In this document: piece after piece, positions 29,197 through 36,238 of the stretch
Numbering within the stretch: position 1 is the stretch's first letter
Layout: each line of letters opens with the position of its first letter
Origin: Pseudomonas sp.
GTDB lineage: Bacteria > Pseudomonadota > Gammaproteobacteria > Pseudomonadales > Pseudomonadaceae
Direction of reading: 5' to 3'
DNA: 64,000 bases
NCBI GenBank assembly: GCA_030656145.1
Contig: JAUSOF010000002.1
Span: 221,284 to 285,283 of the forward strand
Notes under the pieces: model-generated
The model's database searches: none
Told to the model about the DNA's origin: nothing
Seen by the model: the letters and a program-made list of their open reading frames with translations, nothing else
Position numbers and translations under genes: made by a program

Positions 29197-29737
29197 TTGG
29201 CTCGGCGTATGGCTGCGTCTGGTCGACAGCAGCTACGCGCTGCTCGACTTCATGAGCGCTGGCGGCGTGGTGATGTGGGCGCTGGCCGGGCTCTGTGTGG
29301 TGTTCTGGACCCTGGTGTTCGAGCGCTTCTGGTACGTGCGTCGGGTCTTCCCGCAGTGGGGGCGCGAGCGGCGCAAGGCCTGGCAGCAAGTGCTGCAAGA
29401 CGATAACGGCAACTGGCAGCGTGCGGTGCGCGCGGCCTGGCTGGCGCAGGCGCGGCAACACCTGCTGGGCCCGCTGCGCCTGAGCAAGACCCTGGTGGCG
29501 ATGTACCCGCTGCTCGGCTTGCTCGGCACCGTCAGTGGCATGGTCGCGGTGTTCGATGTGCTCGCCATTAACGGTACCGGCAACCCGCGTGGCATGGCCG
29601 CCGGTGTCTGGCAGGCGACCCTGCCGACCATGGCCGGCATGGTCCTGGCCATTACTGGATTGTTCAGCCTGGCGCGCCTCGAACGCGATGCGCGCCGGGC
29701 CCTAGAGCGGCTGACTGACCAGCTGCGACACGAGTGA
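29189..29737 (+). CDS. exbB: ExbB-type proton channel subunit
   Basis: 182 residues from a GTG start. Three membrane helices: VMWALAGLCVVFWTLVFE near the N-terminus, TLVAMYPLLGLLGTVSGM and MAGMVLAITGLFSLARL. The cytoplasmic loop between helices 1 and 2 is the normal short ExbB2 form. With ExbD it forms the proton-driven motor that energises TonB. It starts inside the end of the TtpC-like gene. The following exbD is 193 bp away instead of overlapping, because a REP pair lies between. Confidence 0.9.
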   Translation: MADWLGVWLRLVDSSYALLDFMSAGGVVMWALAGLCVVFWTLVFERFWYVRRVFPQWGRERRKAWQQVLQDDNGNWQRAVRAAWLAQARQHLLGPLRLSKTLVAMYPLLGLLGTVSGMVAVFDVLAINGTGNPRGMAAGVWQATLPTMAGMVLAITGLFSLARLERDARRALERLTDQLRHE

Positions 29738-29784
29738 GCGTTTGCCCACCGTCTGCGGCGGAGCGCTGTCGCGCAACAAATTGT

Positions 29785-29862
29785 GTAGGAGCCAGCTTGC
29801 TGGCGATGCTTTTGATCTGCCGGGATCGTCGGAGTGCCGAACCACAGCAAACTGGCTCCTAC
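29785..29862. repeat. REP pair (GTAGGAGCCAG family) inside the TonB operon
   Basis: GTAGGAGCCAGCTTGCTGG on the plus strand faces its near-complement ...CAGCAAACTGGCTCCTAC, giving a REPIN-like inverted pair with the GTAG head. The same family recurs at 47687-47751. It separates exbB from exbD. Confidence 0.85.
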
Positions 29863-29930
29863 AAGAATTTATGCGGATTAAGTTCCTATATAAATCAACG
29901 AATTATTTTTAGTTTGATAAGAGTTTGATC

Positions 29931-30341
29931 ATGCGAATGCGCCGACACCACCAGCAAGACGAAGACACCGGCATCGACCTGACGCCGATGCTTGATGTGG
30001 TCTTCATCATGCTGATCTTTTTTATCGTCACCAGCTCCTTTATCAAGGAGTCAGGCGTCGAAGTGCAGCGTCCCCAGGCGCAAACTGCCAGCGCGCAGGA
30101 CAAGGGCAATATCCTCATTGCCGTGACCGCTGACGGTCAGGTGTGGATGGACAAGAAAGTCGTCGATGTACGCAGCGTGCGCGCCCACGTCGAGCGCATG
30201 CGCGTCGACCAGCCGGAAGGTGCAGTGGTGGTGCAGGCCGACCGGGACGCACGCACCGGCCTGGTGGTGCAGGTGATGGATCAGGCGCGCCTGGCCGGGG
30301 TGCAGGATGTCGCCCTGGCCGCTACCTCGGGAGCGCTTTGA
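29931..30341 (+). CDS. exbD: ExbD-type biopolymer transport protein
   Basis: 136 residues: a cytoplasmic N-terminus ending GIDLTPMLDVVFIMLIFF, in which the membrane Asp (LTPMLDVVF) is the conserved proton-relay residue, one membrane helix, and a periplasmic domain. ATG 29931 is chosen over a TTG at 29925 and an ATG at 29937; GATAAGAG lies upstream. It pairs with ExbB in the inner membrane. The stop shares one base with the tonB start. The REP pair upstream could let it be expressed separately from exbB. Confidence 0.92.
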   Translation: MRMRRHHQQDEDTGIDLTPMLDVVFIMLIFFIVTSSFIKESGVEVQRPQAQTASAQDKGNILIAVTADGQVWMDKKVVDVRSVRAHVERMRVDQPEGAVVVQADRDARTGLVVQVMDQARLAGVQDVALAATSGAL

Positions 30342-31030
30342 TGCGGGTGCCGCTGGCTTTTCTCGGTGCTTGCCTGATGGCCTTGGGGTTATTCGCCTTG
30401 ATGCTGTACATGGTCGCGCCGCCGCGTAGCCAGCCATCGGACAAACCGGTGACGGTGGCTAGCTTCGTACGCCTCGATAGCAATGCCAGCGACACTGCGA
30501 CGCGCACCCGTCAGCAGGCGCCACAGCCACCCCAGCCACAAACCCCGCAACCGCCGACGCCGCCCACGCCGGTAGCGGCAACGCCGAGTGCCAACCTGCC
30601 GGCGCTGGATCTGCAATTGCCGAGTCTGAGTAGCGGGATTGCCGTCAACAGTGCGCCGACCCCGAGCCTCAGTGGTTTGAGCGCAGGCGCTGCCGCCCCC
30701 AGCGCGCCAGCGTCAGCGCCAAGCGAGTCCGCTGGCCAGGCCGGCGGCCCGGAAAGCGAGGTGATGCCGCTCAACGATGTCAGCCCGGATTATCCGCGCT
30801 ACGCCTTGCAGCGCGGCATTGAAGGGCACGTCAAACTGGCGTTCACCATCAATCGCGCGGGTGCAGTGGAAAATATCCGAGTGCTCGAAGCCAGCCCGCA
30901 GAATGTATTCGAGCGTGAGGCGCGGCGCGCCGCTGTGCGTTGGCGTTTTGCCCCGCGTACCGAAAGCGGTTTGGCGGTGGCCCGCGAAGCCGTGAAAACC
31001 CTGTACTTCCGTCTTGAAGGAGGTCGCTGA
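30341..31030 (+). CDS. tonB: TonB energy transducer
   Basis: 229 residues. One N-terminal membrane anchor (FLGACLMALGLFALMLYMV), a Pro-rich periplasmic spacer (QPPQPQTPQPPTPPTP near residues 60-80), and the TonB C-terminal domain with YPRYALQRGIEGHVKLAF and the terminal RWRFAPR. The shortish, TonB2-like form contacts the TonB box of outer-membrane receptors; the BtuB-like receptor in this window is one possible client, though a cell usually has several TonBs. ATG overlaps the exbD stop by one base. Confidence 0.92.
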   Translation: MRVPLAFLGACLMALGLFALMLYMVAPPRSQPSDKPVTVASFVRLDSNASDTATRTRQQAPQPPQPQTPQPPTPPTPVAATPSANLPALDLQLPSLSSGIAVNSAPTPSLSGLSAGAAAPSAPASAPSESAGQAGGPESEVMPLNDVSPDYPRYALQRGIEGHVKLAFTINRAGAVENIRVLEASPQNVFEREARRAAVRWRFAPRTESGLAVAREAVKTLYFRLEGGR

Positions 31031-31031
31031 G

Positions 31032-32129
31032 ATGCAGCGTTTGTTGTTGTTATGGATTCTGTGCACGGCGGGAGCCCTGCAGGCTGCCGGGCAAAGCGTC
31101 GACCCGGGCGTATTTCGTGCTCTGAATGCTGCCCAAGAGGCTCAGCAGCAGGGCGATTATGCCGCGGCCAGGCGTGCGCTGGATGCGGCCAAGGCCAAGC
31201 CGGACAGCCTGGAGCAAGCCTTGCTGTGGCGCAGTCGCGGTTATCTGGCCTGGGCCGAAGGGCAGAATGCCACGGCCATCGAGCTGCTCGGCAAAGCGTT
31301 GAGCAGTGGCAAGCTGGACGCCGAGACGCAGGCCAACGAGCAACTCAACCTGGCCCGGCTCAACCTGGTCGAGCGTCGCTACGCCCGGGTTGTCAGCCTG
31401 TTGTTGCCGCAGCAGGCGAGGGCCGGTGAAGAGGTTTTGCAAATGCTGGTGCAGGCCTACCAGGGGCTGGGGCAGCCGGCCAAGGCGTTGCCGCTGGCCG
31501 AGCGCTATGTGCAGGCTAATCCGCGGGCGGCGGACAGCTGGTTGCAGTTTCTGGTCGCAGTTAATGCCGACCTCAAACGCTATGCCGCCGCCGAGCGCTG
31601 GCAGCGCCAGTTGCTCAGCCGTCAGCCTGATCGTGCGCAGGGATGGCGGCAACTGGCTGCCCTGCAGCAACTGAGCGGTAGCCACGACAAAGCCTTGGCC
31701 ACCTTACGTGCCGCGCACAGCAAGGGGCTGCGTTTCAATGAAGCCGAGCTGGACAACCTGGTGTTGCTGGCCGGTGCTGCCGAGCAGCCCTGGCAAGGCG
31801 CCAAGCTGCTTACCGGCATGATCGAGCAGGGCCTGTTGCCGCGTACCGCTGCCCGCGAAGAGCGCCTGGCGTTGTTCTGGTGGCAGGCCCGCGAGCGCGC
31901 TTCGGCAGCGCGGATCTACCGCGAGCTGGCGGGGCGTTCGGGCAGTGCCAAGCATTGGCTGCACCTGGCCCAGCTGGAGATGGAACAAGCCCGTTGGCAG
32001 GCCGGCCTGGAGGCTTTGACCAAGGCAGAACGCGCTGGCGCAGAGCGCGACAAGGTTCGTTCTTGGCGCCAATGGGCGGAAAGCGAGCTGAGCTTCGAGC
32101 GGGAAAAGCGGGTGGCTAGCGCGGGCTAG
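31032..32129 (+). CDS. TPR-repeat protein of the TonB system
   Basis: 365 residues. A signal peptide (MQRLLLLWILCTAGALQAAG) is followed by a helical protein with degenerate tetratricopeptide repeats, e.g. around AQEAQQQGDYAAARRALDAA, AWAEGQNATAIELLGKAL and YAAAERWQRQLLSRQPDRA. It is expected in the periplasm or attached to the outer membrane as a protein-interaction scaffold. The last gene of the six-gene TonB run; AAGGAGG sits before the ATG at 31032, just after tonB ends. TPR proteins accompany TonB2/TtpC systems, but the contact partner is unknown. Confidence 0.85.
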   Translation: MQRLLLLWILCTAGALQAAGQSVDPGVFRALNAAQEAQQQGDYAAARRALDAAKAKPDSLEQALLWRSRGYLAWAEGQNATAIELLGKALSSGKLDAETQANEQLNLARLNLVERRYARVVSLLLPQQARAGEEVLQMLVQAYQGLGQPAKALPLAERYVQANPRAADSWLQFLVAVNADLKRYAAAERWQRQLLSRQPDRAQGWRQLAALQQLSGSHDKALATLRAAHSKGLRFNEAELDNLVLLAGAAEQPWQGAKLLTGMIEQGLLPRTAAREERLALFWWQARERASAARIYRELAGRSGSAKHWLHLAQLEMEQARWQAGLEALTKAERAGAERDKVRSWRQWAESELSFEREKRVASAG

Positions 32130-32150
32130 AACCCGCCGCTGTTATCCGTC

Positions 32151-32267
32151 GGGTGCGCCGCGCGCACCGATTACAGGTATGGGCCACGCCGGTGCTCTAG
32201 GGCGGGAGCGCAGGTCTAGCTTCGGGTGCGCCTGGCCGGGTCAGTTGGTGCGCACGGCGCACCCTAC
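32151..32267. repeat. Inverted GGGTGCGCC REP-like pair
   Basis: GGGTGCGCCGCGCGCACC at the left and GGTGCGCACGGCGCACCCTAC at the right face each other; the right arm read on the minus strand begins GTAG, the left lacks it. It fills the gap between the convergent TPR and DUF3299 genes and may serve as a transcription barrier. Confidence 0.65.
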
Positions 32268-32284
32268 GGTCAGTGTCGGCGCCG

Positions 32285-32806
32285 CTAACTATCCGGCAGC
32301 TCGTAGGCGTAGATCTTGTCTGCCTGCATCTGGTAACCGGCTTCGGCCAGTTCGCTGCTGCTCTGCTCGACCTTCATTGCGCCTTCGATCCAGAACGGCT
32401 GATAGAGCGCATCGAGCAGCACGCCCAGCTCGGTGGTGACGTGCACGATCTGGTTCGATGGCGGTGGGGGTACATGGATGCAGGCGCCGAAGTAAGGCAC
32501 CAGTAGGAACTCGGTAACGCGCCCTTCTTCGGTCACGTCCAGCGGCACGATGTAACCCGGCAGCTTCACTGCCTGGCCGTCCAGTTCCTTGACCACGGGC
32601 GCGGCCGGCGATTGTTGCATGGCGGCCGGGCCGGCTTCGGACAACGCCTCGGCGAGTTGCGACAGGTCATGGATGGGCATCGGCTCGACCACCTGTGGCG
32701 GCGCGTCGGCCGGGACCATGTCCGACCAGTTCAGCTCGCGTACCTCGGCGGCCGATAACGGCGCGGCCAGGGCGATAAGCACAGCAGCGAGCAGGGGGCG
32801 GAGCAT
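32285..32806 (-). CDS. DUF3299 periplasmic protein of the Zur operon
   Basis: 173 residues. Signal peptide MLRPLLAAVLIALAAPLSAA. The DUF3299 hallmark is GYIVPLDV, then VPYFGACIHVPPPPSNQIV, whose Cys and His could bind metal. It is the last gene of the four-gene minus-strand block with the ABC ATPase, permease and His-rich protein; the same set is Zur-repressed in P. aeruginosa. ATG 32806 is chosen because it starts the signal peptide; an upstream in-frame ATG overlaps the permease gene. Function unknown; a role in metal handling with the transporter is inferred. Confidence 0.85.
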   Translation of the reverse strand: MLRPLLAAVLIALAAPLSAAEVRELNWSDMVPADAPPQVVEPMPIHDLSQLAEALSEAGPAAMQQSPAAPVVKELDGQAVKLPGYIVPLDVTEEGRVTEFLLVPYFGACIHVPPPPSNQIVHVTTELGVLLDALYQPFWIEGAMKVEQSSSELAEAGYQMQADKIYAYELPDS

Positions 32807-32843
32807 GGTGCTACCTCGTATCAATAAAAGGCTATAAGCGGCG

Positions 32844-34250
32844 TCACAAACGAATCGATAGACCATCGGCCAATGACTGCCGATAGGCACGCCAGGCTGG
32901 GACGCAGCCCATTAGCAGGGCAGCGCTCAGGATAGCGCCGAGCAGCGTCCACTCATAGGCCGTTGGCAGGTCAAGCGGCAGATAGAGGCCGTAGTTGGCC
33001 TGCACATAACCCTGTGCGCCGGCGATGCCCGCATACAGCAAGAGCAGGCCCAGCACTACGCCGGCCAGGGCCAGGGCGAAGGCTTCCAGGATCAGCAGGC
33101 TGGCGATATGCCAGGGCCGCGCACCTACCGAGCGCAGAATCGCCATTTCCCGGCGGCGTTCGTTGAGGCTGGTGAGGATTGCCGTGAGCATGCCGATCAG
33201 CCCGGTCAGCACCACGAACAGCGAAACCACGAACAGCGCCTTTTCCGCCGTACCCATCAGGCTCCATAGCTCCTGCAGGGCCACGCCGGGAAGGATCGCC
33301 AGCAGCGGTTCACCGCGGAATTCGTTGAGCTCGCGTTGCAGGGTGAAGGTGGCGATTTTGCTATTGAGACCGAGCAAAAAAGCGGTGATCTGCTTGGGCT
33401 GCAGCACCTGCTCACAAGCTGCTGCGCTTGACGCTGCTGCGTTGAAAGCGGGCTCGGAATGCTCATTGAGGCGTGTCTCAACTCCGCTTCCTCGCCCGCT
33501 TTCGCCTTGCCCCGTCTGCGCTCGCGACGCTTGTGAACAGGCACTAGCCCAGTTGCGGACCTGTTCGGCGCTGATCTGCGCTGCGCCGCGGGCTGGCATG
33601 CCGTTCTGCCAGTCGATGTGCAGGGCCTCCATGCCGGCCAGGGAAATATGCAGGGTGCGATCCACCGGGGTGCCGGTGCGTTCGAGGACGCCGACCACGG
33701 TGAAGGGCTTGTCGTCGTGTTTGAGCAGGCTGATGGCGGCCACGCCATGAGCCAGTACCAGCTCTTCGCCGAGGCTGTAGTTCAGCGCCTTGGCGACTTC
33801 CGCGCCGAGCACCACCTCGAACGGATCGTCGGCAAAGGCGCGGCCCTGGCTGATCTGCAGCGGCTGGCTGCGGGCATAGCGGAAGTGTTCGAAGTAGGCT
33901 GGGCTGGTGCCCATGACCCGGTAGCCGCGGTGCGAGTCGCCGAGGGAGATGGGGATCGCCCACTTGACCTGACGATGTTCGGCGAAGCGTTCGAAGCTGT
34001 CCCAGCGAATGTTGTTGGTCGCATTGCCAATACGGAATACCGAATACAGCAGCAGATTGACGCTGCCGGAGCGGGCGCCGACGATCAGGTCGGTACCGCT
34101 GATGGTATTGGCGAAACTGGCGCGGGCCTCGGTGCGCACGCGCTCCACGGCCAACAGCAGGCAAACGGAAAGGGCGATGGCGAATACGGTGAGCAGTGCG
34201 GTGAAACGGCGGTTGCCCAGGCTAGCCAGGGCCAGACGTAATAGGTACAC
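32844..34250 (-). CDS. FtsX/MacB-type ABC permease with in-frame repeat insertion
   Basis: 468 residues from a GTG start (VYLLRLALASLGNRRF) two bases after the ATPase stop. One N-terminal helix, a large periplasmic MacB_PCD domain and three C-terminal helices with the FtsX pattern (NERRREMAILRSVGARPWHI). With the preceding ATPase it forms a type VII-like (MacB/LolCDE) mechanotransmission or extraction complex rather than a simple importer. Residues about 238-280 (SGRGSGVETRLNEHSEP region) do not look like family sequence and are encoded by a palindromic repeat (33408-33540). The reading frame survives. Whether the protein still works is unknown. Confidence 0.85.
   Translation of the reverse strand: MYLLRLALASLGNRRFTALLTVFAIALSVCLLLAVERVRTEARASFANTISGTDLIVGARSGSVNLLLYSVFRIGNATNNIRWDSFERFAEHRQVKWAIPISLGDSHRGYRVMGTSPAYFEHFRYARSQPLQISQGRAFADDPFEVVLGAEVAKALNYSLGEELVLAHGVAAISLLKHDDKPFTVVGVLERTGTPVDRTLHISLAGMEALHIDWQNGMPARGAAQISAEQVRNWASACSQASRAQTGQGESGRGSGVETRLNEHSEPAFNAAASSAAACEQVLQPKQITAFLLGLNSKIATFTLQRELNEFRGEPLLAILPGVALQELWSLMGTAEKALFVVSLFVVLTGLIGMLTAILTSLNERRREMAILRSVGARPWHIASLLILEAFALALAGVVLGLLLLYAGIAGAQGYVQANYGLYLPLDLPTAYEWTLLGAILSAALLMGCVPAWRAYRQSLADGLSIRL
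33408..33540. repeat. Palindromic MITE/REP-like element inside a coding sequence
   Basis: About 133 bp with imperfect 12-bp terminal inverted repeats (CTGCTCACAAGC / GCTTGTGAACAG), an inner perfect stem GAAAGCGGGC (33444-33453) / GCCCGCTTTC (33494-33503), and a tip TTGAG...CTCAA. It resembles dispersed structured repeats I recall from Pseudomonas genomes. It lies wholly in the FtsX-type permease gene and adds about 43 codons without a stop. Confidence 0.65.
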
Positions 34251-34252
34251 CT

Positions 34253-34963
34253 TCAGACCTCCAGTGCGGTGGCGGCGCGATTGAGTTCGGCCAGCGATAG
34301 GCTGCGATCGAACAAGTGCGCCAGGCTCTGGTCGTGACTGACAAACAGCAGGCTGGCACCGGCCTCGCGGCATTCGGCGAACAGCAGTTGCAGGAACGCC
34401 TCGCGCGCATCGGCGTCTAGCGCCGAGGTTGGCTCGTCGGCGATTACCAATTCAGGTTGGCCGATCAATGCCCGGGCGGCGGCAACCCGTTGCTGTTGGC
34501 CGATGGACAGTTCATCGGCGCGGCGATCGAGCAGTGTTGCTTCTTTCAACCCCAGGTGGGCGAGCAGGGTGGCAGCGGCCTGGTCGATGCTGCCGTGGCG
34601 CTTGATGGCGCGGCTGGCGCGCAACCTGGAAAAGTGGCAGGGCAGTTCGACGTTTTCGCGCACCGAGAGAAACGGCAGCAGGTTGAATTGCTGGAAGATG
34701 TAGCCGGTATGGTCGACGCGAAAGCGGTCGCGGGCACTGGCCGACAGTGCACTGAGTTCCTGGTCGAGCAAGCGGATGCTGCCGCGATTGGGCGTTTGTA
34801 CGCCGCCGAGCAGGCCGAGCAGGGTGGTCTTGCCACTGCCGCTGGGCCCCTTGAGGAACAGGCTTTCGCCGCGTTGCAGGGTGAAACTGGGGATGTCCAG
34901 CAGCTGCGCCTGGCCGGGCCAGGCGAAACCGAGGTTGGACAGTTGGATCAGGGCTGAACTCAT
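34253..34963 (-). CDS. ABC transporter ATP-binding protein (LolD/MacB type)
   Basis: 236 residues. Walker A GPSGSGKTTLL (about residues 39-49), Q-loop YIFQQFNLLPFLSV, a LSIGQQQRVA signature (C-loop with Ile for Gly) and Walker B LVIADEPTSALD, ending with the switch His in FVSHDQS. The Q-loop and signature are those of the LolD/MacB group. It powers the FtsX-type permease encoded two bases downstream. Start ATG 34963 (MSSALIQLSNLGF). A 132-bp gap with a REP pair separates it from the His-rich gene upstream. Confidence 0.93.
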   Translation of the reverse strand: MSSALIQLSNLGFAWPGQAQLLDIPSFTLQRGESLFLKGPSGSGKTTLLGLLGGVQTPNRGSIRLLDQELSALSASARDRFRVDHTGYIFQQFNLLPFLSVRENVELPCHFSRLRASRAIKRHGSIDQAAATLLAHLGLKEATLLDRRADELSIGQQQRVAAARALIGQPELVIADEPTSALDADAREAFLQLLFAECREAGASLLFVSHDQSLAHLFDRSLSLAELNRAATALEV

Positions 34964-34981
34964 GGATAACTCGTTTGGCGC

Positions 34982-35081
34982 GTAGGGTGGATCGGGGCGC
35001 GTAGCTGACGCTCTTTTCATCCACCACAAAATTGAATGGTGGATGGGTGAAGCGCCGGCTGCGCGCCCCGATCCACCCTAC
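34982..35081. repeat. GTAGGGTGGAT REP pair in the Zur operon
   Basis: GTAGGGTGGATCGGGGCGCG and its exact complement bound a 100-bp segment; an inner hairpin (CATCCACC / GGTGGATG) sits in the middle. It lies between the His-rich protein gene and the ABC ATPase gene, where it could trim or stabilise mRNA and lower distal expression. Confidence 0.9.
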
Positions 35082-35095
35082 GTTCAATCGGCAAA

Positions 35096-35698
35096 TCAGA
35101 AATTCAGGGTCGGCTGCGCGGGCGTCAGCTTGAGGCCTTGTTGACCGCTCGGTGCGATCAGTTGTACCTGAATTTTCTCGGTGGCGGGGAAGCGCTTGAA
35201 CAGTTCGCCGAGGTTCAATTGTTTCAATTCTCCAGGCTTTTTGCAGTCGAGCTGGTAGTGCGCATGGATTTCGCTGTGTTCACTGTCGCCTGCATCGGCG
35301 TGGTGCTCGTCGTGTGCGTGCTCGTCGTGGGCAGCACCTTCGAACAGCGGGCTTTCCAGCTCTTGCGTGCTCACCGTGCAATCACCGCTGGCTATGCCGA
35401 ACAGGGTCAGCGGTTGTTCCAGCTGGCTGCGCGCGGCGGCGACCTTGGCTTTGTCGGCGGCGCTGTTGGCGGCATGTTCGAAGCCGACCAGGTTCATGGC
35501 CGGGCTTTCCAGCTGCAGTTCCAGGGTTGTGCCGTCCAGCACCACATTGAGCTGGGCTACGCCGTGCTCGTGGGCGCTGAGGCTGCCGTGTTCGGCATGC
35601 TCGGCGTGCTCATGGGCATGAGCATGTTTGTGCTCGTTGGCGTGGGCAACGGCCAGCGGCAGTAGAGCGAAAGGCAGGGCAAGCAGCAAACGACGCAT
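35096..35698 (-). CDS. His-rich periplasmic zinc-binding protein (DUF2796, ZrgA-like)
   Basis: 200 residues. Signal peptide MRRLLLALPFALLPLAVAHA; two His-rich stretches follow, HKHAHAHEHAEHAEHG right after cleavage and HDEHAHDEHHAD near residues 122-133. The LSAHEHGVAQLNVVLDG segment is the DUF2796 core. The family binds zinc in the periplasm and is repressed by Zur (ZrgA in Vibrio, a homologue in P. aeruginosa). It is first in the operon with the ABC ATPase, permease and DUF3299 genes and starts 31 bp after a Zur-like box, so expression on zinc limitation is the natural reading. Confidence 0.9.
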   Translation of the reverse strand: MRRLLLALPFALLPLAVAHANEHKHAHAHEHAEHAEHGSLSAHEHGVAQLNVVLDGTTLELQLESPAMNLVGFEHAANSAADKAKVAAARSQLEQPLTLFGIASGDCTVSTQELESPLFEGAAHDEHAHDEHHADAGDSEHSEIHAHYQLDCKKPGELKQLNLGELFKRFPATEKIQVQLIAPSGQQGLKLTPAQPTLNF

Positions 35699-35728
35699 GG
35701 TTATCTCCGGTCGGGATTCTATTGGCTT

Positions 35729-35741
35729 GTTACGTTATAAC
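35729..35741. promoter_or_regulatory. Predicted Zur operator
   Basis: GTTACGTTATAAC fits the Zur-type dyad GTTAT-N3-ATAAC with a single mismatch. It lies 31 bp upstream of the His-rich protein start on the minus strand, where repressor binding would block the promoter. The downstream gene family is a known Zur target. Confidence 0.75.
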
Positions 35742-35826
35742 AACTTTTATGTGCGTCTGGCCAGCGTCCCTTGGCGGGCCGCAGCTGACGTGGGAGCATG
35801 CCGGCTATTAATTCGAGGGCAGCAAG

Positions 35827-36174
35827 ATGATGCGAATCCGTGGACGGATCGGTGATTGGCCGGTGGATCTGACTGTGGAGCTGGACGCGCAGGACTGGGC
35901 GCAACTGGCGCAGCATATTGCACCGGAGGCGGTGGCCGGCGCGCCACCCGCCGTCACGCCCACGCCTGACAATGCCTTATGGCAAACCACGCTGGAGCTG
36001 CTGCGCAACGCCGGGCAGATCGAAGGCCCGCAGCTGCTCGCACAATTGGCCGCGCTGGCCGGTGGCGAGGTTGCGGGCAAGCGCCTGCTGGTGCGCTTGC
36101 GTCATTGCAGTCAGGTGCGCATGGAAGCTGGCGCTGATGCACCCATCTATCATTGGGCGGGCGAGCAAGCGTAG
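35827..36174 (+). CDS. Conserved small protein of unknown function
   Basis: 115 residues, soluble, no motif recognised. Begins MMRIRGRIGDWPVDLTVELD; either of the two adjacent ATGs may be used, with AGGGCAGCAAG before them. The middle has a helical LWQTTLELLRNAGQIEGPQLLAQL and a basic LLVRLRHCSQVRM. Position between the Zur operon and the cnoX gene matches a conserved hypothetical of P. aeruginosa. It is followed by a REP pair that separates it from the convergent cnoX. The coding frame has normal GC-rich third positions. Function cannot be inferred. Confidence 0.7.
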   Translation: MMRIRGRIGDWPVDLTVELDAQDWAQLAQHIAPEAVAGAPPAVTPTPDNALWQTTLELLRNAGQIEGPQLLAQLAALAGGEVAGKRLLVRLRHCSQVRMEAGADAPIYHWAGEQA

Positions 36175-36231
36175 GTTGGTGCTGAGCCCGAGAAACCCGG
36201 CATGGGGTGCGCAACACTCCGCCCAACCTAC
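36171..36231. repeat. GTAGGTTGG inverted REP pair
   Basis: GTAGGTTGG and CCAACCTAC bound a 61-bp segment between convergent genes, overlapping the stop region of the small upstream gene. Short arms (9 bp exact) with partial complementarity inside; GTAG head as in the other repeats of the window. Confidence 0.7.
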
Positions 36232-36238
36232 GCTCCGC

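Noticed and set aside
29738..29930. CRISPR-like array in the exbB-exbD gap
   Set aside because: Only a single inverted pair of one repeat, no direct repeat-spacer pattern; it is a REP pair.
32844..34250. Permease gene as a pseudogene because of the repeat
   Set aside because: The insertion keeps the frame, and all upstream and downstream family motifs are present.
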